64,000 nucleotides of DNA from Anaerobium acetethylicum (GTDB lineage: Bacteria; Bacillota; Clostridia; Lachnospirales; Lachnospiraceae), in contig NZ_FMKA01000013.1 in the NCBI RefSeq assembly GCF_900096945.1, forward strand, positions 36,307 to 100,306, in the 5' to 3' direction. Each line of letters opens with the position of its first letter. The first letter of the stretch is position 1. The notes under the pieces are model-generated. The model had not been told where the DNA came from, did no database searches, and saw only the letters and a program-made list of their open reading frames with translations. The position numbers were made by a program, and so were the translations under genes. Shown here in pieces: positions 24,811 to 33,874 of the stretch.

Positions 24811-25321
24811 ATGATACAGAAGAAAAAGGCATCGCCTTTCTTTGTCTTAATGGGAGCGGTACTGAGCGGCTATCTGGGCTATCTGGCAAACGGAGCCTGG
24901 AAGGAAGGCATGGACATTAATGCATTCCTAAAAGCATGTAATGACGTGTGTGGTAGGCCATTTGCAGATTACCGGGATGTGGGGACAGGAAAGGCGGTGG
25001 CAGCTGCATTAGGAATCTATGCCGTTGCAATTGTCATGTATCTCACCAGCCAGAGGAACCTTATGCCGGGCAGGGAATACGGGACAGCCGCATTTGCCGA
25101 TGTGAAGCAGGTCAATAAGAGGCTTGCGGATAAGGATGCGAATTTTAACCGGATTCTAAGCCGGAATGTCAGGATGTCCCTGGATACCAGGAATACGAAG
25201 CTGAACAACAATGTCCTGATCATCGGCGGGTCGGGTGCAGGAAAGACATTCTACGAGGTGAAGCCGAACCTGATGCAGATGCCCCGCGGATGCTCATTTA
25301 TCTGTACGGACCCAAAAGGGG
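24811..25321 (+). CDS. VirD4/PcfC-type coupling protein, exon 1
   Basis: These codons give two N-terminal membrane helices (about 9-27 and 68-84) and Walker A IIGGSGAGKT (about residues 136-145), then FICTDPKG where homology breaks off. It joins in frame to exon 2 at 27996, restoring TDPKG-EILRSCG, the normal coupling-protein sequence. The joined product would be 693 residues, a usual size for this ATPase, which links relaxosome and type IV channel. The gap is a group II intron. If splicing failed, the product would stop shortly after, at 25374, as a 187-residue stub. Confidence 0.85.
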
Positions 25322-26058
25322 GCGCGGAACGTTCCGCTATGAAAAGTAGTGGCACAGTTCTGCTGAATTATTAAATAAATTCAGTTCAACTGGAGAACTG
25401 AACACATGAATTGTCGAATGACAGGGTAACGCCTTGAAAGGCATCCTTAATCCTCCGACTTGCATGGATATGAGTAAACATTGAAATGTAAGAAGCTCGG
25501 TGAAGTCGGCAGAAAGGCACCGTAACAGTTTGGCTGACGAAAGCTACCCAGAGGTGGGCGGTGTGTCTGATATGCCGGAGGTCTATAAGTTACCTATGGT
25601 TAGAATGAGGAGAATAGACAAGCTCTTCTGACGAATCTTCGAATGTACGGGTCTATATCGGGACTATGTAGAAATGCATAGTGACACAAATAGTGTCGCT
25701 AGTGTGGGTGAGTAAGACTTCGCCTTTATGAAAGTCCATGCATTGTTATAGGCAATGGCAAGCTAGCAGGCTCATAGAAGAAACCTAAGGGTAAAATGTA
25801 AAGATAATGTGTTCGGAACGTTCGAAGCTGACAACGTGGAGAATTTACTTTCTGTGAAGCGTATCAAACGGGAAAATCACGCAAGTGATATAAGGGAGAT
25901 TATGTCAGTGAAAGCGGAGGTATGGTACCTATGAAGCCATGATAATAAGTGGTGGAGGGAAGACCTCTAGTCGTGTAATTAGTAAATCAAAATCGAATTG
26001 GTATGGGTTCGTGTAAGACTAAGAGATGTACTCACTCCTAGATTGGAGGATACAGACC

Positions 26059-27882
26059 ATGCTAAAGAAAGCCAAGCTACGTTATAACGAATACTATGAT
26101 ATGCAAAAGGTGTTCGATTCCTTATACGCAGCTAGCAAAAACGGTAACAATTTTTATAAGTTACTAGAGATTATCGGTTCAGAAGAAAATATTCGTTTAG
26201 CATATCGTAATCTGAAAACAAACAGTGGTAGTAATACTGCTGGAACTGATGGGAAAACCATTGAAGATATCAAAACTCTTACAGATAAAGAAGTCATTGA
26301 TACAGTTAGAATTATGTTAGATGATTTTATGCCAAGTTCTGTGAGAAGAGTGTTCATTCCAAAGCCAGGTAGTGATAAAAAGCGACCTTTAGGAATTCCG
26401 TGTATATGGGATAGGCTCGTTCAACAATGCATTCTGCAAGTGTTAGAGCCAATATGTGAACCAAAGTTTCATAATCATTCCTATGGATTCCGCTCAAACA
26501 GAGGAGCAGACCATGCAATCAGCAGAACTGTCAGTATGGTTAATATGTTTCGTCATTACTATTGTGTTGATGTTGATATTAAAGGATTTTTCGACAATGT
26601 TGACCATGGCAAGCTATTGAAACAGATATGGACACTAGGTATCAGAGATAAAAGGCTGATTTGTATTATCAGCAAAATCCTAAAATCAGAGATAGAGGGA
26701 GAAGGAATTCCAACGAAAGGAACGCCACAAGGTGGCATTATCAGTCCGCTACTGTCTTTGATAGTGTTGAATGAATTGGATTGGTGGGTAAGTGACCAAT
26801 GGGAAACATACCAACCAAAAAGATTTTCGAATAAGAAGAGCTTTTATTCCTATGCAAGGAACTATACCAATCTGAAAGATGGATTCATAGTTAGATATGC
26901 AGATGATTTTAAAATCATGTGTAGGACATACGATGAAGCTCAAAGATGGTATTATGCTACGGCTGATTTCTTGAAAACAAGGTTGAAGTTAGACATTAGT
27001 CCAGAGAAATCCAAAGTAGTAAATATGAAGAAAAACTCGTCAACATATTTAGGGTTCAAAATAAAGGTTGTACCAAAAGGGAAAACAAGATACGGATTTA
27101 TTGCAAAAACGGATATGAGCGACAAGGCAATCAGGAAAGCCAAAACTAACCTGAAAGCTAAGATTATTAACATCCAAAAGCATACCTCATATATAGCCAT
27201 AGAGAATTATAATTCAGCGGTCAGAGGTATACAGAATTATTACAGTATTGCAACAAATGTTTATAACAACTTAACGGATGTGAGTTACGCTCTTTTGCCG
27301 ACCATTAGAATACGTCTAAGAGATATCAGTAAAACAGTCCCATTTAGGGAAACAGATATCGAATTTCAGCGAAAAGCAACTGGAATCAGAGATGACACAA
27401 AGATTGTAAAAATAGGTTCACAGACATTACTTCCGATTACGGCGGTACGTCACAGAAGTCCTATGAATTTCTCACAAGACACAACGAATTACACAGATGA
27501 AGGAAGAGAGAAAATTCACAGCAATCTGGAAAAAGTTACAGAATTAGAATTTGAAGCACTTGCAAGAGGCAGAGACCCTAATGAATCTGTTGAATTCAAT
27601 GATAATCGTATATCAGCTTTTGTAGTTCAACAAGGGAATTGTTATATAACAGGTCAGAAATTAAATGCCAATGATATGAAATGTTTTAGGAAAATGCCAT
27701 TGATTCAAGGTGGAACAAATAAGCATGGAAATATCGCATTTGTAGAGCCAAGAGTTTTTAATTTGATATTTAATGACAACATCAATGAGGCAAAAATTCA
27801 ATTAGCGAAGCTGAAACTAGAGGAAGTGAAGCGTAATAGACTGAATAAAATCAGACGTAACTATGGTTACCAATCAATATAG
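26059..27882 (+). CDS. ltrA: Group II intron reverse transcriptase/maturase
   Basis: The 607-residue protein has RT blocks including GTDGKTIEDI, RPLGIPCIWDRLVQQ, YGFRSNRGADHAI, CVDVDIKGFFDNVDH, PTKGTPQGGIISPLLS and the catalytic VRYADDF. The maturase X domain follows, then a C-terminal region with CYITGQKLN and HGNIAFVEPRVFNLIF, which looks like a degenerate HNH endonuclease domain with one CxxC half missing. It helps the intron splice and move. The ATG at 26059 follows TTGGAGG; an upstream in-frame ATG at 26026 lacks a site. The RT itself looks intact. Confidence 0.92.
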   Translation: MLKKAKLRYNEYYDMQKVFDSLYAASKNGNNFYKLLEIIGSEENIRLAYRNLKTNSGSNTAGTDGKTIEDIKTLTDKEVIDTVRIMLDDFMPSSVRRVFIPKPGSDKKRPLGIPCIWDRLVQQCILQVLEPICEPKFHNHSYGFRSNRGADHAISRTVSMVNMFRHYYCVDVDIKGFFDNVDHGKLLKQIWTLGIRDKRLICIISKILKSEIEGEGIPTKGTPQGGIISPLLSLIVLNELDWWVSDQWETYQPKRFSNKKSFYSYARNYTNLKDGFIVRYADDFKIMCRTYDEAQRWYYATADFLKTRLKLDISPEKSKVVNMKKNSSTYLGFKIKVVPKGKTRYGFIAKTDMSDKAIRKAKTNLKAKIINIQKHTSYIAIENYNSAVRGIQNYYSIATNVYNNLTDVSYALLPTIRIRLRDISKTVPFRETDIEFQRKATGIRDDTKIVKIGSQTLLPITAVRHRSPMNFSQDTTNYTDEGREKIHSNLEKVTELEFEALARGRDPNESVEFNDNRISAFVVQQGNCYITGQKLNANDMKCFRKMPLIQGGTNKHGNIAFVEPRVFNLIFNDNINEAKIQLAKLKLEEVKRNRLNKIRRNYGYQSI

Positions 27883-27912
27883 ATAATCTATGATTTACGA
27901 AAACACGATGGC

Positions 27913-27946
27913 ACGCCGTATGAAGCGAAAGTTTCACGTACGGTGT
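27913..27946 (+). ncRNA. Group II intron domain V
   Basis: Stem GCCGTA/TACGGT closes an inner stem AGCGAAAGTTTCAC-like hairpin with GAAA tetraloop, the 34-nt catalytic domain V. The triad position reads CGC. It lies 50 bases before the 3' splice site, the normal distance with domain VI between. Confidence 0.8.
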
Positions 27947-27995
27947 AGAGCGGGGGAAAAGGTAGAGATAACTTCAAAGCCTTACCTATCGCTAT

Positions 27996-29566
27996 AGATC
28001 CTTCGAAGCTGCGGACAGATGCTCAAAAATAACGGATACAGCCTGAAGGTCATCAACCTGCTGGAGATGGAGCAGTCGGACTGCTACAATCCGTTCCGCT
28101 ACATCAGGGAAGAAACAGATATCGTAAAGCTGATTACAAATCTGATAACAAACACCACGCCGAAGGGGAGCAACCCTTCGGATCCCTTCTGGGAAAAGGC
28201 GGAAGGGCTGTTCCTGCAGTCTGTCTTCTATTACGTATGGATGGAGGAGCCGCCGGAAAAAAGGAATTTCGAAACCGTTCTGAAGCTGCTTGGGGAAGCG
28301 GAGATCAAGGATGACAAAAAGCCTTCAAAGCTGGACGACAGGATGAAACGCCTGGAAGAACGCTCAACCTTAGGTGCAAACCATCCGGCGGTCAAGCAGT
28401 ATAGCAAGTGCATGAGGGGGGCAGGGGATACGGTCCGGAGCATCATCATAAGCGCCAACTCGAGGCTCGCATTCCTGGAAAATAAGCAGGTGCTTCGGAT
28501 CCTGTCAAAGGACGAGATGAACCTTGCGGACCTAGGTATCGGGGTAAACGGGGATGGGGAGACGAAAACCGTTCTTTTCTGCGTCATACCGGATTCGGAC
28601 AAGTCCTATAACTTTATCGTGGGGATCCTGTACACCCAGATATTCCAGGAGCTCTATTACCAGGCGGACTTCAACTGCGGGGGAAGGCTTCCGATCCATG
28701 TGACATTCATGCTTGACGAATTCTCGAATGTCGCCCTGCCGGATGACTACTGCAGCCTTCTGAGCACCATGAGGAGCAGGGAGATCAGCTCCATAATCAT
28801 CATCCAGAACCTTGCCCAGATCAAGGCACTGTTCAAGGACACCTGGGAAACGATCCCGGGGAACTGCGACACGCTGGTCTATCTGGGGGGAAATGAGGTG
28901 AGCACACACAAGTATATTTCGGAACTGCTTGGGAAAGGGACGATCGACAAGAGGAGCAGCGGCGAGACAAAAGGAAGGAACGGAAGCAGCAGCCGGAACT
29001 TCGATGTATTAGGAAGGGAGCTGCTGACGCCTGACGAGGCCAGGAAGCTGGACAACAGGAAATGCCTGATCTTCATCCGGGGATTCAATCCGATTCTGGA
29101 TGATAAGTATATTCCATTTGCCCATCAGGCATTTCATCAGACGGCGGATGGGAAGGGAGAGCTCTATATCCATCAGCCAAATAGGGACGGGAAGGCTGCA
29201 GAATCGCCTAATGAGATCCTGAACAGGAAATCACTTGCCTATTATGAGCAGCTGAAAAGGAATGGAGAGAACGTCAGCATCGACAGCATGCAGTATGAAC
29301 AGTTCAGTATGTTTGGCAGAAAGGATACGGAAAAGCATGCAGCAGGCAGGAACGAACAGGATAAAAAAGATGCAGGCGATTCCATCACCAGCCGGATGAT
29401 TCGCTGGGCGTATGCAGAGGATCAGAAAAGAGAGGTCCGTATGGCACTGGAAGCCGGTATGCCAATCGGGGACATTCTGGGCTACTTCTATCCGGAGACC
29501 CCTGCAGGAACCATGGAGAAAATCAGAATGGCTTATGAACAGATGAGCCAGCAGCAATCAGAATAA
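27996..29566 (+). CDS. VirD4/PcfC-type coupling protein, exon 2
   Basis: It continues exon 1 with EILRSCGQMLKNNGYSLKV (the E codon is split across the intron). Walker B is TFMLDEFSNVALPDDY (about residue 405-420 of the joined protein), followed by the STMRSREISSIIIIQNLAQI block of TraG/VirD4 ATPases. The C-terminal 130 residues are charged and variable. If translated alone, an ATG at 28019 could start a 515-residue fragment, but this lacks Walker A. It is followed by Maff2 after 16 bases. Confidence 0.85.
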
Positions 29567-29582
29567 GGAGGAGACAATACAG

Positions 29583-29945
29583 ATGAAAAGAATTTCGGTA
29601 AACAAGAAAACAGCTACGGAAGGGCGGAACAACCGCCATATGGAGACAATCAGAAACAACATAGGAAAGGCATTAACATGCGCAGCTCTTGCATCCATCT
29701 GCTTTACCCAGACCGCATTGGCATCCGGCACTACAGCGGTGACGCAGCCACTGGAAAACCTGAAGACCCTGGTAATTTCAATCATCGGGGCAGTGGGCAT
29801 CATCATACTTGCCAAGAACGTCATGGAATTTGCCCAGGCCTACCAGCAGCAGGACTCCTCATCCATGAACAGCGCCCTAAAGGGTATTGTTGCAGGAATC
29901 ATGATGGCGGCGATATCATCAGTCATCACGTTCCTTGGGTTTTAA
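29583..29945 (+). CDS. Maff2-family small membrane protein (pilin-like)
   Basis: The 120-residue protein has a basic start, a signal-like hydrophobic helix ending in QTALASG (about residue 32-48) and two more helices (about 60-80 and 100-119). The VTQPLENLKTLVISIIGAVG block is typical of Maff2 proteins, which occupy the place of VirB2-type subunits in clostridial conjugation operons. AAGGAGGAG precedes the start. It lies between the coupling protein and the VirB6-like gene. Confidence 0.82.
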   Translation: MKRISVNKKTATEGRNNRHMETIRNNIGKALTCAALASICFTQTALASGTTAVTQPLENLKTLVISIIGAVGIIILAKNVMEFAQAYQQQDSSSMNSALKGIVAGIMMAAISSVITFLGF

Positions 29946-30043
29946 ATTACCAGGCAGGCAGTGCAGGCGGATTGCGGATATCCGCTTCGATACAGAATCA
30001 ATAGAATGCCAGGCTGTAATGGCCTGGCCAGGAGGTGAAAGAG

Positions 30044-30886
30044 TTGGATGCATTGAAACTTGGAGATAAGATACTGGCCCTGCTAGAAGCGGTATTCGGT
30101 TTCTGGAACAGCCAGGTTGCACTGGTGTTTTCCATGCTCGGCCAGTCGCCGGTTGATTTCAAAGGCGGAGGGCCCTGGGCGGTAGTTGATAAGCTTGAGC
30201 CAGTTTTCGTAGCGGTCGGTTCAAGCCTGGTGGTTCTCTTTTTCGTAGTCGGCTTCTGCTCGGAAAGCGTGGATGTACGGGAAGAAATGCGGTTTGAGAC
30301 AATACTGCGCATGCTCATGCGCCTGGGAATATCGGAATGGCTGGTGGCGAATAATGTGACGATCATGAAGGCATTCTTTACTTCAATCGGGAATCTGGTG
30401 AATCTGATCGGCGGAGGTACAAACGAGAGCCTTGTCATAGACAGCGTACAGGCCGACATCATCAGAAACCTGGGATTTGGCGAGAGCCTGATTCTTCTGA
30501 TACTGGCAACCATGCTGTCAGCCATAATCATAATCTGCGGCTTCTTCATGATTTACACGGTCTACTTCCGGTTCCTGAAGATACTGATTATCGTGCCGCT
30601 GGGCCCCATCGCCTATTCCACGGTGGCCGGAAACAGGAACATCAGCCATACGGCGCTGACCTATTCGAAATATTTCCTGTCGGTCGTACTGGAGGCAGTG
30701 ACCATGTCCCTTGCAATCCTGCTATGCAATTCCTTTATCAATGCAGGGCTTCCGGCATTTACAGGCGACTATGCAGATTGGACAAAGACGCTGATCTACC
30801 TGTGCGAAATGGCATTCACGGTGGCACTGACGGTAGGAAGCGTGAAGGGAGCACAGAACCTGACGAGCAGGGCATTGGGGCTATAG
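30044..30886 (+). CDS. VirB6/TrbL-like multi-spanning channel protein
   Basis: The protein of about 280 residues has five to six hydrophobic helices (about 54-72, 138-170, 176-196, 205-235 and 250-270) and is the expected inner-membrane channel subunit of a Gram-positive type IV system. AGGAGGTG at 30030-30037 fits a TTG start at 30044 with normal spacing; a GTG at 30035 lies inside that site. It is followed by a short spacer with a hairpin and then PrgI. No enzymatic motif is expected. Confidence 0.78.
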   Translation: MDALKLGDKILALLEAVFGFWNSQVALVFSMLGQSPVDFKGGGPWAVVDKLEPVFVAVGSSLVVLFFVVGFCSESVDVREEMRFETILRMLMRLGISEWLVANNVTIMKAFFTSIGNLVNLIGGGTNESLVIDSVQADIIRNLGFGESLILLILATMLSAIIIICGFFMIYTVYFRFLKILIIVPLGPIAYSTVAGNRNISHTALTYSKYFLSVVLEAVTMSLAILLCNSFINAGLPAFTGDYADWTKTLIYLCEMAFTVALTVGSVKGAQNLTSRALGL

Positions 30887-30927
30887 GTATACGAAAGCTT
30901 ACGGAAGAAAATGAAATTGCAGGATTG

Positions 30928-30946
30928 TTATGCAAAATTAGCATAA
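30928..30946 (+). repeat. Hairpin TTATGC-AAAATTA-GCATAA
   Basis: The core TGCAAAATTAGCA differs by one base from the two hairpin cores at 4496-4560. It lies in the spacer between the VirB6-like and PrgI genes. Confidence 0.55.
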
Positions 30947-31010
30947 GGACACCTTGTGAAACTGGCTGAACAGCCATCATAACTCAAAAAAATCGATTAC
31001 AGGAGGCAGC

Positions 31011-31361
31011 ATGAATATAGAAATCAGCAAGGACATCGAAAAATACCAGGAGACGGTGGCAATGGGGCTCACGGCAAAGCAGCTGGTGTTTTCGGCCGCA
31101 GCGGTACTGGCAGGGGGCACGGTCGTGCTCTGCCTCTACCACCATATCGGCCTTACGGCAAGCACCTACATTGCCATGCCGGCAGTGGCCCCGATTGCCC
31201 TTGGCGGATTCTATTCCTACAACGGAATGGGATTCTATGAGGTGATGGGCAGGAAGATGAGGTTTCTGACTGGCAATTGGACATTGATCTATGTTTCAAC
31301 GGAAGGGGAACAGGTCATCAGAAATTTGCAGGCGTCAGGATCAAAAAAATCAAAAAGGTAA
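31011..31361 (+). CDS. PrgI family protein (VirB3-like)
   Basis: The 116-residue protein starts MNIEISKDIEKYQE and has two close membrane helices (about 28-46 and 50-66). The phrase GLTAKQLVFSAAAV and the FYSYNGMGFYEVMGRK turn are typical of PrgI, the partner of VirB4 in Firmicute conjugation systems. CAGGAGGC precedes the ATG. The VirB4 gene follows, as in most such operons. Confidence 0.88.
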   Translation: MNIEISKDIEKYQETVAMGLTAKQLVFSAAAVLAGGTVVLCLYHHIGLTASTYIAMPAVAPIALGGFYSYNGMGFYEVMGRKMRFLTGNWTLIYVSTEGEQVIRNLQASGSKKSKR

Positions 31362-31434
31362 AAATCACAGTTAGAAAAAGGAAAAAATACTGCAAAGCGG
31401 CCGGATAGTCCGGCTGCGGAAAGGAAGGGGTAAA

Positions 31435-33783
31435 GTGAATATATTTGGTGACAGGTTCAGGGAACTGAAACGGGCGGACGAACCGCTTTATAGAACGCCG
31501 AAATCGATCCAGGAGACAATTGAAATCAAAAAAGTGGCGGAAAACGGCATCTTCGAGGTGGCAGGCAGCCGCTATTCCAAGTGCTATCTGTTTCAGGACA
31601 TCAACTACACGACGACCAGTGAAGGCGAGCAGGAGGACATCTTTGAACGATACTGCAGGTTCCTCAATTCCATGGATGTGAATTTCAAAATCACGATCAA
31701 TAACAGGAACAGGGACATGGATGAGCTCAGGGAGAAGGTGCTGTATCACAAGAGGGGAGACCAGTTCGACTCCTATCGGAAAGCCTACAACGACATAGTC
31801 GAGGAAAAAATCAGGGAAGGAAGGCAGGGTATCTGGCAGGAGCGCTATCTGACACTTACGATCGAACGGAAAAACTTTGAGGAAGCGAAGGCCCGCTTTG
31901 CAGTTCTAGAGGCGAATATCCGAAAGGAATTCAACGGGCTGGGAGCGGACATAATTCCCCTTAACGGCAATCAAAGGCTCAAGGTGCTCTATGACTACTA
32001 TCATCTTGGAAATGAGGCAGGCTTCATCTTTGATATGAGGGAGTACGAGAAAACGGGAGGCGATTTCAAAAACGATCTCTGCAACGGAATGGTGAAATTC
32101 AGCCAGGACTGCTTTGAAGATGAGGGGAAGTTCTGCAGGGCATTATTTATAAAAAAGTATCCGAGCAGCCTGTCTGATCAGTTTCTGACCGAGATAGCAG
32201 GCATTCCAGTCCATTCAATCACAAGCATCGATGTGGTTCCGGTTCCAAAGGACCTGACCACGAAGGTGCTGCAGAAGAAAAACATGGGGATTGAAAGCGA
32301 CATTATCAAGCAGCAGCGCATCCGCAACAGGAACAATGACTTCGCAACGGAGATATCCTATGCAAAGCGGATGGAGAAAAAGGAAATCGAAGTGATCATG
32401 GATGACATCAGGGAAAACGACCAGTGCCTGTTCTACGTAGCCGTCACAATCATAATCATGGCAGGTTCCAGGGAAGAGCTGGAACGAATCTGCGGCACGG
32501 TGGAAGCCATCGGCAAGAGCAATTCCTGCATCATAGACACACATTATCTGAAGCAGCGAGAGGCATTGAATACAGCCCTCCCGATCGGCGTCAGGCAGGT
32601 GGAAACCATGAGGACCATGCTTACCCAGAGCCTGGCTGCACTGATGCCCTTCAACGTACAGGAACTGGATGAGGAAGGCGGCAATTACTACGGAATCAAC
32701 CAGATATCAAAGAACATCAACATCGGAAACCGAAAAAGGCTCCTCAACGGGAATGGATTCGTATTCGGTGTATCCGGCTCCGGAAAATCCTTCTTCTGCA
32801 AGCAGGAGATGGGAGGAGTATTCCTTGGTTCGGAGGACGACATTATCGTCATCGACCCTCAAAACGAATATTTCGATATCGCAAAAACCTTCGGGGGAAC
32901 CATCGTCAACATGTCCACCTATACGACCCAGTATATCAATCCTATGGATATGGACGTATGGAACCTGGATCTGAATGATTCGAGGGGATGGATCCGGGAA
33001 AAAGGCGAGTTCATGTTAGGGCTCTGCGAACAGTGCCAGAGAAAAGAGCTGAATTCCAGGCAAAAGTCCATCATCGACCGCTGTGTCAGGACCCTTTATC
33101 AGGAGATAGCCAGAAGCAGCGAAAAACAGATTCCGGTCATGGAGGATTTCTACAGACTCCTGATGGAGCAGCCGGAAACAGAGGCAAAGGATATCGCCCT
33201 GACGCTGGAACTTTTTATCAACGGCTCCCTTAATATTTTCAACAACCATACGACGGTAGACGTTCAAAACAGGTTCATCGTCTACGGTATCCGGGATTTA
33301 GGGAAGGAATTGTCTGCAATCACGATGCTGGTCATGATGGAGAACATCGGAAACCGCATCACAGAGAATGCAGAGAAAGGCCGCGCTACCTGGCTCTATG
33401 TGGATGAGCTCCACGTCTTATTGGCCAGGGAGTATTCTGCAAAATACCTCCACGGCCTCTGGAAAAAGGTCCGCAAGCAGGGTGGCCTCTGTACCGGCAT
33501 AACCCAGAATATCGATGACCTGTACCAGAACGACACGGCCAAGACAATGCTCGCAAACAGCGAATTCGTAGCGCTTCTGAAGCAGTCAAATATGGATAGT
33601 ATGGAGCTGGCAGAAATCATGGGAGTCTCCAAAGCGCAGCTCCAGTTCGTATCGAACGCCCAGAGCGGGATGGGACTGATCAAACATGGAAATGTCGTAA
33701 TCCCGTTTGACAACACTATAGGAAGGGAATGCAGTTTGTATAAGTTATATAGCACGAATATGCACGAGAAGTCTGCGGAGTAG
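31435..33783 (+). CDS. VirB4-type conjugation ATPase
   Basis: The 782-residue ATPase has Walker A GVSGSGKSFF (about residue 445-454), Walker B TWLYVDELHVLL (about 650-661) and the downstream GLCTGITQNIDDL block, all typical of VirB4/TraC/TrsE. The N-terminal 400 residues form the VirB4 barrel part. It powers assembly of the transfer channel at the inner membrane face. GTG start behind AAGGAAGGGG. Length matches the family, with no break. Confidence 0.92.
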   Translation: MNIFGDRFRELKRADEPLYRTPKSIQETIEIKKVAENGIFEVAGSRYSKCYLFQDINYTTTSEGEQEDIFERYCRFLNSMDVNFKITINNRNRDMDELREKVLYHKRGDQFDSYRKAYNDIVEEKIREGRQGIWQERYLTLTIERKNFEEAKARFAVLEANIRKEFNGLGADIIPLNGNQRLKVLYDYYHLGNEAGFIFDMREYEKTGGDFKNDLCNGMVKFSQDCFEDEGKFCRALFIKKYPSSLSDQFLTEIAGIPVHSITSIDVVPVPKDLTTKVLQKKNMGIESDIIKQQRIRNRNNDFATEISYAKRMEKKEIEVIMDDIRENDQCLFYVAVTIIIMAGSREELERICGTVEAIGKSNSCIIDTHYLKQREALNTALPIGVRQVETMRTMLTQSLAALMPFNVQELDEEGGNYYGINQISKNINIGNRKRLLNGNGFVFGVSGSGKSFFCKQEMGGVFLGSEDDIIVIDPQNEYFDIAKTFGGTIVNMSTYTTQYINPMDMDVWNLDLNDSRGWIREKGEFMLGLCEQCQRKELNSRQKSIIDRCVRTLYQEIARSSEKQIPVMEDFYRLLMEQPETEAKDIALTLELFINGSLNIFNNHTTVDVQNRFIVYGIRDLGKELSAITMLVMMENIGNRITENAEKGRATWLYVDELHVLLAREYSAKYLHGLWKKVRKQGGLCTGITQNIDDLYQNDTAKTMLANSEFVALLKQSNMDSMELAEIMGVSKAQLQFVSNAQSGMGLIKHGNVVIPFDNTIGRECSLYKLYSTNMHEKSAE

Positions 33784-33802
33784 CCGGTATAAAAATAGGA
33801 AG

Positions 33803-33851
33803 CAGGAATGCCTTTGCCGGAGTGAGAATCATTTTTGCAAAGGTATTCCTG
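33803..33851 (+). repeat. 15-bp inverted repeat between virB4-like and hydrolase genes
   Basis: CAGGAATGCCTTTGC (33803-33817) pairs with GCAAAGGTATTCCTG (33837-33851) with one mismatch. With a TTTTT inside the loop rather than after the stem, it is not a classic terminator. It may be an mRNA processing or attenuation site that lowers hydrolase expression. Confidence 0.5.
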
Positions 33852-33874
33852 TGTTTTACGAGGAGATAGAGAGC

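Larger units (their letters stand above)
25322..27995 (+). mobile_element. Group II intron with reverse transcriptase, inserted in coupling-protein gene
   Basis: The insert carries a structured 5' RNA of about 700 bases with group II domain I-like blocks, a reverse transcriptase/maturase gene, a domain V hairpin (27913-27946), a domain VI-like stem and an end in CTAT before the exon. The 3' border after 27995 and the 5' border after 25321 are set by coupling-protein continuity. The first bases would be GCGCG, a variant of the usual GTGYG. An alternative 5' border is 25348/25349 (GTGGC start), which would leave a 9-codon insert; it also keeps frame. A TACTTT at about 25846 could pair with AAAGTA ending at 25348, so this alternative is not excluded. 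Confidence 0.88.

Noticed and set aside
32424..33233. Several plus-strand frames of about 80-100 codons inside virB4
   Set aside because: They are out-of-frame shadows of a complete VirB4 gene.
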